DNA of 62,608 bases from Oxalobacteraceae bacterium (GTDB taxonomy: Bacteria; Pseudomonadota; Gammaproteobacteria; Burkholderiales; Burkholderiaceae_D): NCBI GenBank assembly GCA_030698225.1, contig JAUYNR010000051.1:1-62608 (forward strand), read 5' to 3'. The notes under the pieces were generated by a model. That model worked only from the letters and a program-made list of their open reading frames with translations. It had not been told where the DNA came from and did not search any database. Positions within the stretch are counted from its first letter, which is position 1, and every line of letters begins with the position of its first letter. A program made the translations under genes and the position numbers. This document shows positions 26,976 to 37,290 of the stretch, piece after piece.

Positions 26976-27809
26976 CTAGCCACGGATATAGGTTTTCCAG
27001 GCCAGCCAGAGCTTGCGAATCGGCGTTAGCGAAATCCGCTGGTTCAGCACATGGAAGCCGTCGGCTTCGATTTCATCGAGCAGCGTGCGATAGATCGCCG
27101 CCATCATCAGGCCCGGCCGTTGCGCGCGGCGGTCTTCTTTGGGCAGCAGCGCAAACGCATCGTCATACGCGCTCTGCGCGCGCTGCACCTGGAAGCGCAT
27201 CAGGTTTTCGAAGTTTTCGCTGTGGCACGCGTTGAGCAAGTCGGCGGCCGTGACCTTGAATTGCTGCAGTTCGTTGACCGGCAGATAAATCCGCCCCTTG
27301 CGCGCATCCTCGCCGACATCGCGGACGATATTGGTGAGCTGGAACGCCAGCCCGAGCTTTTCCGCGTATTGCAGCGTTTCCGGCCGCGTGGCGCCGAAGA
27401 TGCCGGCCGACAGGATGCCGACCACGCCGGCCACATGCCAGCAATAGCGCTGCAGATTCGGATAATCCAGATAGCGGGTTTGATCCAGATCCATCTCCAT
27501 GCCGTTGATGATCGCCTGCAGATGCCGGCCGTCGAGCTGGTAGGTCTCCATGTGCGGCTGCAGCGCCTGCATCACCGGATGGGTCGGATTGCCGGCCAGC
27601 ATGGCTGTGACTTCCTTGCGCCACCAGGCCAGCTTGTTGCGCGCCACCGTCTCGTCGGTGCAGTCATCGACGGTGTCGTCGACTTCGCGGCAAAACGCGT
27701 ACAGCGCGGTAATCGCACGGCGCCGCTCTGCCGGCAGGAACAGGAAGCTGTAATAAAAGCTGGAGCCGCTTTGCGCGGTTTTTTGCTGGCAGTATTCGTC
27801 TGGTGACAT
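26976..27809 (-). CDS. hpnD: Presqualene diphosphate synthase HpnD
   Basis: A trans-isoprenyl synthase of 277 residues that condenses two farnesyl diphosphates to presqualene diphosphate. It shows SGSSFYYSFLFLP at the start, the first aspartate motif FCREVDDTVDD and the second motif NIVRDVGEDARKGRIYLP. The start MSPDEYCQQK was chosen over one 20 codons upstream, which reads as Arg-rich non-coding sequence. It is flanked by hpnE and hpnC on the same strand. Confidence 0.93.
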   Translation of the reverse strand: MSPDEYCQQKTAQSGSSFYYSFLFLPAERRRAITALYAFCREVDDTVDDCTDETVARNKLAWWRKEVTAMLAGNPTHPVMQALQPHMETYQLDGRHLQAIINGMEMDLDQTRYLDYPNLQRYCWHVAGVVGILSAGIFGATRPETLQYAEKLGLAFQLTNIVRDVGEDARKGRIYLPVNELQQFKVTAADLLNACHSENFENLMRFQVQRAQSAYDDAFALLPKEDRRAQRPGLMMAAIYRTLLDEIEADGFHVLNQRISLTPIRKLWLAWKTYIRG

Positions 27810-27979
27810 GATCGGTGCGGCTGAAAGAGGATTGAAAGCGGATCGGCGGCGGCCGCGATGGAAAATCAAGCCGCTATGCTAGCCGACTGTGCGCTTTGGA
27901 ACAAATCCGGCGTGCGATTAAATCCGGCGGCGATACTGAAAAATCGTGAAAAACCGCCGGCAGATCCGTATAAATATCA

Positions 27980-28063
27980 GATTTATAGGAGTATGCTGAA
28001 AAACATAACATTTCCCGCATATATTCATTGCGTAAGTGAAAATTACACTATTTAGTATAATTC
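27980..28063 (-). repeat. Dispersed AT-rich stem repeat, copy 3
   Basis: Read on the minus strand: left arm AATTATACTAAATAGTGTAA, central stem CGCAATGAATATATGCGG (28032-28015), exactly 20 nt, then ATACTCC. It starts 28 nt after the hpnC stop in the same direction and fills most of the hpnC-hpnD gap. Confidence 0.7.
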
Positions 28064-28090
28064 TGGCAAAAAACCGGCATGGATCCGGCT

Positions 28091-28921
28091 TCAGCCTGCT
28101 CTCATCCAGACTGCGCGCCACAGAATGCGGCACCAGTCGGCTGCGCGCAATACCGGACGCTGCCGGAACACATCGAAGCCGGCGGCTTCGATCGCGTCCA
28201 GGATGCGCAGTCCGCCCTGGACCACCAGCCGCAACTCCCAGCCGATCCGCCCCGGCAACCGTACGGCCAGCGGCGCGCCCGACAGCATCATCGCGCGCGC
28301 ACGCGCCACTTCGAAGCGCATCAGCGCACACCAGGCCGCATCGACCCGCGCCTCGGCCAGGTGCGCGGCAGTCACGCCGAAGCGCTCCAGATCTTCCTGC
28401 GGCAGGTAGATGCGTCCTTTTTGCCAGTCGATCGCCGCATCCTGGCAAAAATTGATCAATTGCAAGGCGCTGCAAATCGCATCCGAATCGCGCAGATTGC
28501 TTGCATCGGCCGCGCCGTACAACTGCAGCATCAGCGTCCCGACCGGATTGGCCGAGCGCCGGCAATAATCGAGCAAGTCAGCAAACGTCGGGTAACGGGT
28601 GGTCACCACATCTTGCCGGAAAGCCGATAGCAGATCGCGCAACGGGAGCAGCGGCAGGCGATAAGCGAGGACGGTTTTTTCCAGCGCAACAAACAGCGTC
28701 GGTACCGCCGGCGCAGTTGCCAGATAATTTTGCGCAATGGCATCGAGCCCCTGTTCATACACGCCCAGCGCGGCCAGCCGTTGTTCCGGAGTGGCGTCGC
28801 CTTCATCGGCCAGATCGTCGGCGCTGCGGGCAAATGCATAGATCGCTGCCACCGCCGGACGCAGGCGGGCCGGCAGCAATAGCGAAGCAACCGGAAAATT
28901 TTCGTAATGATCGACTGCCAT
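28091..28921 (-). CDS. hpnC: Hydroxysqualene synthase HpnC
   Basis: A squalene-synthase-like protein of 276 residues that converts presqualene diphosphate to hydroxysqualene. It begins DHYENFPVASLLLPARLRP, and carries the first motif FARSADDLADEGD and the second motif INFCQDAAIDWQKGRIYLP. This QD form of the second motif is typical of HpnC rather than HpnD. It is first of the squalene operon. No squalene-hopene cyclase lies in the window. Confidence 0.93.
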   Translation of the reverse strand: MAVDHYENFPVASLLLPARLRPAVAAIYAFARSADDLADEGDATPEQRLAALGVYEQGLDAIAQNYLATAPAVPTLFVALEKTVLAYRLPLLPLRDLLSAFRQDVVTTRYPTFADLLDYCRRSANPVGTLMLQLYGAADASNLRDSDAICSALQLINFCQDAAIDWQKGRIYLPQEDLERFGVTAAHLAEARVDAAWCALMRFEVARARAMMLSGAPLAVRLPGRIGWELRLVVQGGLRILDAIEAAGFDVFRQRPVLRAADWCRILWRAVWMRAG

Positions 28922-28931
28922 GGTTCCTTAC

Positions 28932-29004
28932 TGACTAAAAAGTCAATTGCCAGCATGATTGAGTGCACATATAATTACTAACCGCCAAGTCAGTAAGTCA
29001 GTTG
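28932..29004 (+). promoter_or_regulatory. Sigma70-type promoter of the RND efflux operon with operator-like repeats
   Basis: TTGCCA at 28947-28952 and TATAAT at 28970-28975 are separated by 17 nt, an excellent promoter. A TGACTaaaaAGTCA palindrome (28932-28945) abuts the -35, and a tandem repeat AAGTCAGT twice (28987-29002) covers the expected start site. The shared (A)GTCA/TGACT half-site suggests binding by a TetR/AcrR-type repressor, whose gene is not in the window. The region also contains the start of divergent hpnC. Confidence 0.65.
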
Positions 29005-29067
29005 CTAACATCGCCGGCGCATCTGCCAGCTCCAATATTTCAGCCCGAATAGTAAAGGAAAACCCAC

Positions 29068-30195
29068 GTGGACGCCCTGAAAAACCCATCCCGGATTTCG
29101 CCGCGAAACCGCACTTTGCCGCTCCTGATTGCGCTGCTTACGGTCATTGGCGGCTGTTCGAAGCCGGTGCCGAAGATGGAGGAAATCCGTCCGGTCAGGG
29201 CGATCAAGCTGGGCGCGCAACAGGCTGAAACGGTGGCCGAGTTTTCCGGCGATGTGCGGGCGCGGGTGGAATCGCGCCTGGGCTTTCGGGTCGGCGGCAA
29301 AATCGCTGCGCGCAAGGTCGATGTCGGCTCGCTGGTCACGCGTGGGCAAGTGCTGATGCAGCTCGATCCGCAAGACTTGCAACTGGTGCAGGCGCAGGCG
29401 CGGGCCGCGCTGCAATCAGTCCAGAGCAACCGCGATCTGGCCCGCGCCGAACTGTCGCGTTACCAGGAGTTGCGCAGCAAGAATTTCGTCAGTCCGGCGT
29501 TGCTGGACGCAAAGCAGGCTGCATTTAAAACCGCCGAGTCGAACGTCGCACAAGCCCGCGCCGCACTTCAGGGGCAATCGAACCAGGCCGGCTATGCGGC
29601 ACTGGTGTCCGACGTGGATGGTGTGGTCACCGCAGTGGACGCTGAATTGGGGCAGGTGGTTGCCGCCGGTACGCCGGTGCTGCGGATCGCGCAGGCAGGC
29701 GAGAAAGAGGTGGTGGTCGGCATCCCGGAAGACAAGGTCGCCAATCTGCGCGACATCACCGACGTGCGAGTGCGCATCTGGGCCAATCCGCAAGCGGTCT
29801 TGCCAGGCAAGTTGCGCGAACTGTCGCCGGTAGCCGACCCAGTGACCCGCACTTATGCAGCCAAAATAACGATTTTGAACGCACCGGCCGAGGTCAAGCT
29901 GGGCATGACCGCGTATGTCAGCTTCGTCGCCAAAACCCCGGATCCGATGTTCGCGGTGCCCTTGACCGCGCTGTTGCAGGATCAGGCGGCAACTTCAGTC
30001 TGGCTGGTCGAAAACGGCGCGGTAAGGCTGGTTCCGGTCCAGATCGGCGGAACTGCCGGCGATGATGTATTGCTGGCCGGCGGCGTCGAAGCCGGGCAAA
30101 CCATCGTGACGGCCGGCGTGAATCTGTTGAAAGCCGGGCAAAAAGTGAAAATCCTCGGGGCTTCTGTCGCCGCTGGCACTGGAGCCGGCCAATGA
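29068..30195 (+). CDS. RND efflux periplasmic adaptor (membrane fusion protein), lipoprotein
   Basis: A 375-residue adaptor linking an inner-membrane RND pump to an outer-membrane channel. The N-terminal signal ends in a lipobox (LTVIGGC), so it is probably a lipoprotein. A lipoyl-type half motif (VESRLGFRVGGKIAARKVDVGSLV) is followed by a coiled-coil hairpin around residues 110-190, then the second lipoyl half and beta-barrel domains. It overlaps the pump gene by 4 nt (ATGA). The substrate is unknown. No outer-membrane factor gene follows, so a shared channel must be used. Confidence 0.9.
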   Translation: MDALKNPSRISPRNRTLPLLIALLTVIGGCSKPVPKMEEIRPVRAIKLGAQQAETVAEFSGDVRARVESRLGFRVGGKIAARKVDVGSLVTRGQVLMQLDPQDLQLVQAQARAALQSVQSNRDLARAELSRYQELRSKNFVSPALLDAKQAAFKTAESNVAQARAALQGQSNQAGYAALVSDVDGVVTAVDAELGQVVAAGTPVLRIAQAGEKEVVVGIPEDKVANLRDITDVRVRIWANPQAVLPGKLRELSPVADPVTRTYAAKITILNAPAEVKLGMTAYVSFVAKTPDPMFAVPLTALLQDQAATSVWLVENGAVRLVPVQIGGTAGDDVLLAGGVEAGQTIVTAGVNLLKAGQKVKILGASVAAGTGAGQ

Positions 30196-33100
30196 AAGGC
30201 GGCTTCAACCTGTCGCGCTGGGCGCTCGAACATATTCCGTTTACCCGTTACCTGATGGTGGTATTGATGATCGGCGGCATCCTCGCATACGCCAATCTGG
30301 GGCAGGATGAAGACCCGCCGTTTACCTTCCGTGCGATGGTGGTGCGCGCCAACTGGCCGGGCGCCACCGCGCTGCAGATGGCCGAGCAGGTGACCGACAC
30401 GCTGGAAAAAAAGCTGCAGGAAACACCCTACATCGACACCATTCGCAGCTATTCGAAGCCCGGCGAAACCCTGATCATCCTGCAATTGCGCGAATCGACA
30501 CCACCGAAAGATACCGCGCAATCGTGGTATCAGGTGCGCAAGAAAATCGGCGATATCAAGGGCAGCCTGCCGCCCGGGGTGATCGGACCGTTTTTCAATG
30601 ACGAGTTCGGCGATACCTACGGTTCCATTTTTGCGCTGTCAGGCGACGGCTTCAACTATGCGCAAATGAAGCAATACGCGGATTTCGTGCGCCAGCAATT
30701 GCTGAAAGTGCCATCGGTAGCGAAGGTGGAATTGTTCGGCGTGCAGGATGAAAAAATCTACATCGAGTTTTCCCATAAGAAATTCTCGCAATTGGGAATA
30801 TCGTTCCAGTCCGTTATCGATCAGATCAATGCACAAAACGCGGTCGAATCGACTGGCGTGATGGTTACGCCCAGCGCTAATCTGCAGGTCAGGGTCAGCG
30901 GCGCCTTGCAATCGACCCGGGAACTGGAAAGCCTGGAACTGCGCGCCAACAGCACGACATTCCGCCTCGGCGATTTTGCCATCGTCAGGCGCGGCTACAA
31001 GGATCCGCCGCAGGACAAGATGCGCTTTAACGGCAAGGAAGTGATCGGCCTCGGGATCTCGATGGAGAAGGGCGGCGACATCATCAAGCTGGGCAAGAAT
31101 CTGCAAGCGACGGTGGATGACATCAAGGGAAAATTGCCGGTTGGCATTGAATTTCAAAATGTGTCGGACAAGCCGAAGGCGGTTACACAGTCGGTGGGCG
31201 AGTTCATCACGGTGCTGATCGAGGCGGTACTGATCGTGCTGGCGGTCAGTTTCCTGGCGCTTGGCCTGCATACCAAGCCGTTCCGGCTGGATATCTGGCC
31301 GGGCATGGTGGTCGGCTTGACCATCCCGCTGGTGCTGGCGGTAACATTTTTGTTCATGCGCATATTCGAGATCGATTTGCACAAGATTTCGCTTGGCGCG
31401 CTGATCATCGCGCTGGGACTGCTGGTCGACGACGCCATCATTGCGGTCGAAATGATGGTGCGCAAGATGGAAGAAGGTTTTACCCGCCTCGACGCCGCCA
31501 CCTTCGCCTATACGTCGACCGCGATCCCGATGCTGACCGGCACCTTGATCACCGCCGCCGCTTTCTTGCCGATCGGACTGGCAAAGTCGGCTGCAGGCGA
31601 ATACACTTTTTCGATGTTTTCCGTGAATGCGCTGGCGCTGCTGATTTCCTGGCTGGCAGCGGTTTTGTTTACCCCCTATATTGGCTTCCTGCTGCTGAAG
31701 GTGAAGCCTGCAGCCAATGCGGATGGCCACCATGAATTGTTCGACACGCCTTTTTACCAGCGTTTTCGCGCCGCCGTGACCTGGTGCATTACCTGGCGCA
31801 AGACCACTATCCTGATCACCTTGGGCGTATTTGCGCTGGGCGTATTCGGATTCAGATTCATCGAGCAGCAATTCTTCCCCGATTCCAGCCGGCCGGAACT
31901 GATGGTCGAGATGTGGTCGCCGGAGGGCACCACCTTTGCTGCCAATGAGGCACAAGCGAAGAAATTCGAAACCTTCATCCTGGCGCAAGACGGGGTAGAA
32001 AGCGTGACTAGCTATGTCGGCACCGGCAGCCCGCGTTTTTATCTGCCGCTCGACCAGATATTCCCGCAGACCAACGTATCGCAATTTGTCGTGCTGCCCA
32101 AGGATTTGCAGACACGCGAGGCGCTGCGCCTGAAAATCACTGCAACCTTCAAAAACGATTTTCCGGAAGTGCGCGGGCGCGTCAAGCTGCTGCCGAACGG
32201 GCCGCCGGTGCCGTATCCGGTGCAGTTCCGCGTCACCGGCACCGAGGTCGATGCGGTGCGCGCCATCGCAGACCAGGTAAAAGCGGTGATGAACGCCAAT
32301 ACGAATGCGGTCGGCGTCAACGACAATTGGAACGAGTCGATCAAGGTCTTGCGCATCGATCTGGATCAGGAAAAGTTGCGCGCACTGGGCGTCAGTTCGC
32401 AAACCGTGATGCGCGCCGCCAATACCATTTTGAGCGGCACCACCGTCGGGCAATATCGGGAAGACAATAATCTGATCGATATTGTGATGCGCCAACCGGT
32501 GCAGGAGCGCTCGACCGTAGCCGCGCTCAATGCAGCCAATATTCCGACCGTCAGCGGCAAGTCGGTGCCGCTGTCGAATCTGGCGCATGTCCGGATGGCT
32601 TGGGAGCCCGGCGTGGTCTGGCGCGAAGGGCGGGAATGGGCGGTTACGGTCCAGTCCGATGTGGTTGATGGAATCCAGGGCGCGACCGTATCCGGCCAGG
32701 TCAGTGCGCAACTCGATAATTTGCGAGCCACATTGCCGCCAGGCTACAAGATAGAACTGGCCGGCGCTGCAGCCGACAGCGGCAAGGCGCAGGATTCGAT
32801 CGCGGCCAACATTCCGCTGGTGATTTTCATCATTTTCACGTTGTTGATGCTGCAATTGCACAGTTTTTCCCGCGCATTGCTAGTGTTTTTGACCGGTCCG
32901 TTGGGGATTGCCGGAGCGGCAATGGCGCTGCTGCTGCTGCAGCGTCCGTTCGGCTTTGTCGCGCAACTCGGGGTAATTGCGCTGTTCGGCATGATTATTC
33001 GCAATTCGGTGATCCTGATCGATCAGATTGAGCAGGATATCGCCGCCGGTGCAACGCCCTGGAATGCGATCATCGAATCGGCAGTGCGGCGCTGTCGCCC

Positions 33101-33275
33101 GATCGTCCTGACCGCCGCCGCCGCGGTACTGGCGATGATTCCGCTGTCGCGCTCGGTATTCTGGGGACCGATGGCGGTTGCCATCATGGGCGGCTTGATC
33201 ATCGCAACCGCGCTAACTCTGTTATTCTTGCCGGCCTTGTATGCGGCCTGGTTCCGGGTAAAAAAACCTGGTTGA
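30192..33275 (+). CDS. RND efflux transporter (AcrB/HAE1-like)
   Basis: A 1027-residue proton-driven pump with 12 membrane segments and two large periplasmic loops. Helix 4 carries the proton-relay pair in LGLLVDDAIIAVEMM. The TM1 start FTRYLMVVLMIGGILAYANLGQDEDPPF is typical of a HAE1 branch in which a single adaptor and pump are encoded together. It is coupled to the adaptor and followed by tRNA-Leu 44 nt later. A hydrophobic-compound efflux role is inferred from the family. Confidence 0.92.
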   Translation: MKGGFNLSRWALEHIPFTRYLMVVLMIGGILAYANLGQDEDPPFTFRAMVVRANWPGATALQMAEQVTDTLEKKLQETPYIDTIRSYSKPGETLIILQLRESTPPKDTAQSWYQVRKKIGDIKGSLPPGVIGPFFNDEFGDTYGSIFALSGDGFNYAQMKQYADFVRQQLLKVPSVAKVELFGVQDEKIYIEFSHKKFSQLGISFQSVIDQINAQNAVESTGVMVTPSANLQVRVSGALQSTRELESLELRANSTTFRLGDFAIVRRGYKDPPQDKMRFNGKEVIGLGISMEKGGDIIKLGKNLQATVDDIKGKLPVGIEFQNVSDKPKAVTQSVGEFITVLIEAVLIVLAVSFLALGLHTKPFRLDIWPGMVVGLTIPLVLAVTFLFMRIFEIDLHKISLGALIIALGLLVDDAIIAVEMMVRKMEEGFTRLDAATFAYTSTAIPMLTGTLITAAAFLPIGLAKSAAGEYTFSMFSVNALALLISWLAAVLFTPYIGFLLLKVKPAANADGHHELFDTPFYQRFRAAVTWCITWRKTTILITLGVFALGVFGFRFIEQQFFPDSSRPELMVEMWSPEGTTFAANEAQAKKFETFILAQDGVESVTSYVGTGSPRFYLPLDQIFPQTNVSQFVVLPKDLQTREALRLKITATFKNDFPEVRGRVKLLPNGPPVPYPVQFRVTGTEVDAVRAIADQVKAVMNANTNAVGVNDNWNESIKVLRIDLDQEKLRALGVSSQTVMRAANTILSGTTVGQYREDNNLIDIVMRQPVQERSTVAALNAANIPTVSGKSVPLSNLAHVRMAWEPGVVWREGREWAVTVQSDVVDGIQGATVSGQVSAQLDNLRATLPPGYKIELAGAAADSGKAQDSIAANIPLVIFIIFTLLMLQLHSFSRALLVFLTGPLGIAGAAMALLLLQRPFGFVAQLGVIALFGMIIRNSVILIDQIEQDIAAGATPWNAIIESAVRRCRPIVLTAAAAVLAMIPLSRSVFWGPMAVAIMGGLIIATALTLLFLPALYAAWFRVKKPG

Positions 33276-33319
33276 TAAGTAGTCGATACTGCTGCACAAT
33301 AGAGGGCTTGCGGTATTTT

Positions 33320-33404
33320 GGGGATATGGCGAAATTGGTAGACGCACTAGATTTAGGTTCTAGCGTTGCAAGACGTGTCAGTTCGAGTCTGACTATCCCC
33401 ACCA
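33320..33404 (+). tRNA. tRNA-Leu (anticodon UAG)
   Basis: The 85-nt gene folds as a cloverleaf: acceptor GGGGATA/TATCCCC, anticodon stem CTAGA/TCTAG with TAG in the loop, a variable arm, T-arm GTTCGAGTC and an encoded CCA end. It lies between the RND pump and tig. Confidence 0.96.
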
Positions 33405-33616
33405 AGATTGTTGCTGATCATTGCTGAAGATTCGGCTGATCGGAAAATTTCAATGTATCTTTGTGCCCGGCATGTGAGTTAATTGTTGCTTGATGTTTTC
33501 AAGCCGGCAACATTGTTTTATTTCTCGAGCAATGGACCGAATCCGCGATCAAAAACGACGCTGGATTCAAACCCATTTGCTCACACCACAGAATTCTCAT
33601 TTTTTGGATGATTTAC

Positions 33617-34966
33617 ATGGCAACTGCAGTCGAAACCCTAGGTAAATTAGAGCGCCGCCTCACCATCACTTTTCCAATGACTGAAGTCCAGGCGGAAGTT
33701 GAAAAGCGCCTGAAAATCCGTGCCCGCACTGCCAAGGCGCCGGGCTTTCGTCCAGGTAAAGTGCCGATGAAAATGGTCGCTGCACAATACGGCTACCAAG
33801 TTGAAACTGAAGTATTGAACGACAAGGTTGGGCGTGCGTTCAGCGAAGCTGCGAATGAAAACAATTTGCGCGTCGCCGGCTATCCGAAAATCGAACCAAA
33901 AACCAGCGAAGGCGTGGCTGAGGGTTCGGTCGCATTCGATGCTGTTTTTGAAGTCTATCCTGAAGTCAAGATCGGCGATCTGTCCGGCGTTGAGGTCGAG
34001 AAAATCAGTGCGGCCGTAACGGACGTTGAAGTGGACAAGACGATTGAAATTCTGCGTAAGCAACGTGTGCATTACCACGTCAAAGGCGAGCAGGGCGAAC
34101 ACGGCGATGGCGGTGCAGACTTGACCGCACAGAACGACAATCGCGTGACGGTGGATTTCGTCGGCAAAATTGACGACGTTGAATTCCCCGGCGGCAAGGC
34201 GGAAGATTATCCGTTCGTCCTGGGTGAAGGCCGCATGCTGCCCGAGTTCGAGGCTGCAGTGATCGGCTTGAAAGTAGGCGAATCGAAGACTTTTCCGTTA
34301 TCGTTTCCAGTCGACTATCACGGCAAGGATGTTGCCGGCAAGACCGCGGAATTTACCATCACCCTGAAAAAAATCGAATGGGCGCACTTGCCTGAGTTAA
34401 GTTCGGAATTTGCAAAATCGCTCGGCGTGGCTGATGGCGACATGCAAAAGATGCGTGAAGATATCAAGGCTAATCTGGAGCGTGAAGTCGCCGGTCGTCT
34501 CAAGGCGAAAAACAAGGATGCCGTGATGGATGCGCTGATCAAGATTGCCGAACTGGACGTTCCAAAGGCACTGGTTGATCAGGATGTCGAGCGTCTGGTA
34601 GAAATGACGCGTCAAGACATGGCGCAGCGTGGCATGAATGCCAAGGACATGCCTTTCCCTCCTGAATTGTTTACTGCGCAGGCAGAGCGTCGGGTGCGTC
34701 TGGGACTGATTCTGGCCGAAGTGGTCAAGGAAAATACACTGCAGGCAACTGCGGAACAGGTAAAAGCTCAGGTTGAAGACTTTGCGCAAAGTTACGAAGA
34801 CCCGCAGCAGGTGGTTAAGTATTATTTCAGCGATCGTCGCCGCTTGTCGGAGGTCGAGGCCCTTGTATTGGAAGAAAATGTCGTCAACTATGTGCTCGGT
34901 AAATCGAAAGTAACAGAGAAGTCTGTTGCGTTTGATGAGTTGATGGGCAATAACGCGCAAGCATAA
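33617..34966 (+). CDS. tig: Trigger factor
   Basis: A ribosome-bound chaperone and prolyl isomerase of 449 residues. The N-terminal ribosome-binding domain has the signature [12 protein letters not shown]. The FKBP domain spans about residues 165-250 ([37 protein letters not shown]), and the C-terminal chaperone domain follows. The start MATAVETLG was chosen; an in-frame ATG 3 codons earlier is less likely. It is first of the tig-clpP-clpX-lon series. Confidence 0.97.
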   Translation: MATAVETLGKLERRLTITFPMTEVQAEVEKRLKIRARTAKAPGFRPGKVPMKMVAAQYGYQVETEVLNDKVGRAFSEAANENNLRVAGYPKIEPKTSEGVAEGSVAFDAVFEVYPEVKIGDLSGVEVEKISAAVTDVEVDKTIEILRKQRVHYHVKGEQGEHGDGGADLTAQNDNRVTVDFVGKIDDVEFPGGKAEDYPFVLGEGRMLPEFEAAVIGLKVGESKTFPLSFPVDYHGKDVAGKTAEFTITLKKIEWAHLPELSSEFAKSLGVADGDMQKMREDIKANLEREVAGRLKAKNKDAVMDALIKIAELDVPKALVDQDVERLVEMTRQDMAQRGMNAKDMPFPPELFTAQAERRVRLGLILAEVVKENTLQATAEQVKAQVEDFAQSYEDPQQVVKYYFSDRRRLSEVEALVLEENVVNYVLGKSKVTEKSVAFDELMGNNAQA

Positions 34967-35022
34967 TTCGCTTGCAAATACCGCTCAGGCAGATGCTTGA
35001 GCGTCTTCCATACGGAGCGAAA

Positions 35023-35649
35023 ATGACAGGCTTAATCAGAAAATCCGCATTTGATACAGACATGCTCGGTATGGTGCCGATGGTGGTTGAGCAAAGCGGT
35101 CGCGGCGAGCGCGCCTACGATATTTACTCGCGCCTGTTGAAGGAACGTGTGATTTTCATGGTCGGGCCAGTCAATGACCAGATGGCGAATTTGATTGTCG
35201 CGCAATTATTGTTTCTGGAGAGTGAAAATCCGGACAAGGACATTTCCTTGTATATTAATTCGCCCGGCGGTTCGGTGTCGGCCGGCATGGCCATCTACGA
35301 TACGATGCAATTCATCAAGTCCGATGTGTCAACCCTTTGTACCGGAATGGCGGCGTCGATGGGCGCTTTCTTGCTTGCTGCTGGTGCGAAGGGGAAACGT
35401 TTCTCCTTGCCCAATTCCCGCATCATGATTCATCAGCCTCTGGGCGGCGCTCAAGGGCAGGCGTCGGATATCGAGATACAGGCGCGCGAGATTCTTTACC
35501 TGCGTGAGAGATTGAACGGTATCCTGGCAGAAAAAACAGGAAAAACTACTGAGCAAATCGGCAAGGATACCGACAGGGACAACTTCATGTCGGCTGACGC
35601 GGCGGTTGAATACGGCTTGATTGACAAAGTCCTGACAAACCGCGAGTGA
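35023..35649 (+). CDS. clpP: ATP-dependent Clp protease proteolytic subunit
   Basis: A 208-residue serine protease. The catalytic triad is visible as Ser112 in GMAASMGAF, His137 in IMIHQPLGG and Asp186 in DTDRDNFMS. The start [10 protein letters not shown] has GGAG 7 nt upstream; the frame opens 17 codons earlier without support. It partners with ClpX, encoded next, and a terminator follows. Confidence 0.97.
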   Translation: MTGLIRKSAFDTDMLGMVPMVVEQSGRGERAYDIYSRLLKERVIFMVGPVNDQMANLIVAQLLFLESENPDKDISLYINSPGGSVSAGMAIYDTMQFIKSDVSTLCTGMAASMGAFLLAAGAKGKRFSLPNSRIMIHQPLGGAQGQASDIEIQAREILYLRERLNGILAEKTGKTTEQIGKDTDRDNFMSADAAVEYGLIDKVLTNRE

Positions 35650-35668
35650 CGTATAGTCCTGCGGAAAG

Positions 35669-35699
35669 CGCCCGGACGATAAGACGTTCGGGCGTTTTT
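35669..35699 (+). terminator. Rho-independent terminator after clpP
   Basis: A 10-bp stem CGCCCGGACG / CGTTCGGGCG with one G-T pair, followed by TTTTT. It lies 20 nt after the clpP stop and would separate clpP from clpX transcription, at least partly. Confidence 0.8.
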
Positions 35700-35798
35700 C
35701 ATTGATAATGCAGTGATTGCCCGACTAAACTGATATGACGGTTTTTGAATTCACGGGTAATATCAAGCTGAAACTACTATTTATATAGATCACTCCAC

Positions 35799-37070
35799 AT
35801 GTCTGATAAAAAAACCTCCAGCGGCGAAAAATTGCTCTATTGCTCATTCTGCGGCAAGAGCCAGCATGAGGTCAAAAAACTCATCGCCGGCCCCTCCGTA
35901 TTCATCTGCGATGAATGCATCGATTTATGCAACGACATCATCCATGATGAAGCAGTCAGCGTCGAATCCATTAGCGGCGAAAAATCTGCACTACCCACAC
36001 CGCAAGAGATCAGCGACTTGCTCGATCAATACGTAATCGGACAGACTACTGCGAAACGTATTTTGTCTGTGGCTGTCTACAATCACTATAAACGTCTCAA
36101 GCATTTGGGGAAAATGGATGACGTTGAACTGGCAAAAAGCAATATTTTGCTTGTCGGTCCAACCGGTTCGGGTAAAACTTTGCTGGCGCAAACTCTGGCG
36201 CGGATGTTGAATGTACCTTTCGTGATGGCAGATGCAACAACGCTGACTGAAGCCGGTTACGTTGGCGAGGATGTCGAAAATATTATCCAGAAGTTATTGC
36301 AAAGCTGTAACTACGAAGTGGAAAAGGCGCAAAAAGGTATTGTTTATATTGACGAGATCGATAAGATTTCACGCAAATCAGACAATCCGTCCATTACGCG
36401 CGACGTCTCCGGAGAAGGCGTACAGCAGGCGCTGCTGAAACTGATCGAAGGCACGATGGCTTCGGTTCCGCCGCAAGGCGGGCGCAAGCATCCTAACCAG
36501 GACTTCGTGCAGATTGACACCACGAATATCATGTTTATTTGTGGCGGCGCATTTGATGGATTGGCGAAGGTCATATCCAATCGTGCGATAAAGAGTGGAA
36601 TTGGTTTTTCCGCAACGGTAAAGAGTGAAAATCAGAAAATGTCCAGTGAAGTATTGCTGGAAGCCGAACCGGAAGATTTAATCAAGTTCGGCTTGATTCC
36701 AGAGTTGGTAGGGCGCCTTCCGGTCGTTGCCACCTTGACCGAGCTCAATGAAGATGCTCTGATACGCATTCTGGTGGAGCCTAAGAATGCGCTGATCAAG
36801 CAGTATTCGAAACTGCTTGAAATGGAAGGCACCGAATTGGAAGTCAGACCAGCTGCTTTGCATGCCATTGCCAAGAAAGCGATTGCCCGCAAAACGGGGG
36901 CACGCGGGCTGCGCTCGATTCTTGAGCATGCACTGCTTGATGTCATGTACGATTTACCCAATCAACAGAATGTGGCTAAAGTGGTGATCGACGAAAATAC
37001 TATTACAAATGGTGCGAAACCACTGCTGATCTATCACGAACAACCCAAGACTTCGGGCGCGTCCAAATAA
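35799..37070 (+). CDS. clpX: ATP-dependent Clp protease ATP-binding subunit ClpX
   Basis: An AAA+ unfoldase of 423 residues that feeds substrates to ClpP. The N-terminal zinc domain has [14 protein letters not shown] and CDEC. Walker A is GPTGSGKT, Walker B is [10 protein letters not shown], and the IGF loop that docks on ClpP is present ([11 protein letters not shown]). Length is normal. It is flanked by terminators, which suggests independent control from clpP and lon. Confidence 0.97.
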   Translation: MSDKKTSSGEKLLYCSFCGKSQHEVKKLIAGPSVFICDECIDLCNDIIHDEAVSVESISGEKSALPTPQEISDLLDQYVIGQTTAKRILSVAVYNHYKRLKHLGKMDDVELAKSNILLVGPTGSGKTLLAQTLARMLNVPFVMADATTLTEAGYVGEDVENIIQKLLQSCNYEVEKAQKGIVYIDEIDKISRKSDNPSITRDVSGEGVQQALLKLIEGTMASVPPQGGRKHPNQDFVQIDTTNIMFICGGAFDGLAKVISNRAIKSGIGFSATVKSENQKMSSEVLLEAEPEDLIKFGLIPELVGRLPVVATLTELNEDALIRILVEPKNALIKQYSKLLEMEGTELEVRPAALHAIAKKAIARKTGARGLRSILEHALLDVMYDLPNQQNVAKVVIDENTITNGAKPLLIYHEQPKTSGASK

Positions 37071-37151
37071 TAAATGCGGTCTCGATCCGAATTCGGGTTT
37101 ATCTAAAAGCGGTACAATTCAACGCAATATAATTACTATGGCTTCAATCGC

Positions 37152-37188
37152 AAAGCCACCCGAGGGAAGTCTCGTGTGTGGCTTTTTT
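37152..37188 (+). terminator. Rho-independent terminator between clpX and lon
   Basis: The stem AAAGCCAC / GTGGCTTT, with extra pairing CGAG/CTCG inside, is followed by TTTTTTC. It lies 80 nt after clpX. Confidence 0.75.
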
Positions 37189-37290
37189 CATTGGATTTTT
37201 GCATATTGACGATGATTTTTGTTTCTCCTGGGCTTGTGTTTTGGCCACTTGTGCCAACATCAATAACAGGTTTATTTGAAAAGGCTTGTC

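Noticed and set aside
30639..32861. 740-codon antisense frame inside the RND pump gene
   Set aside because: It is a shadow of a high-GC coding gene; the product is His/Arg/Gln-rich with no domain.
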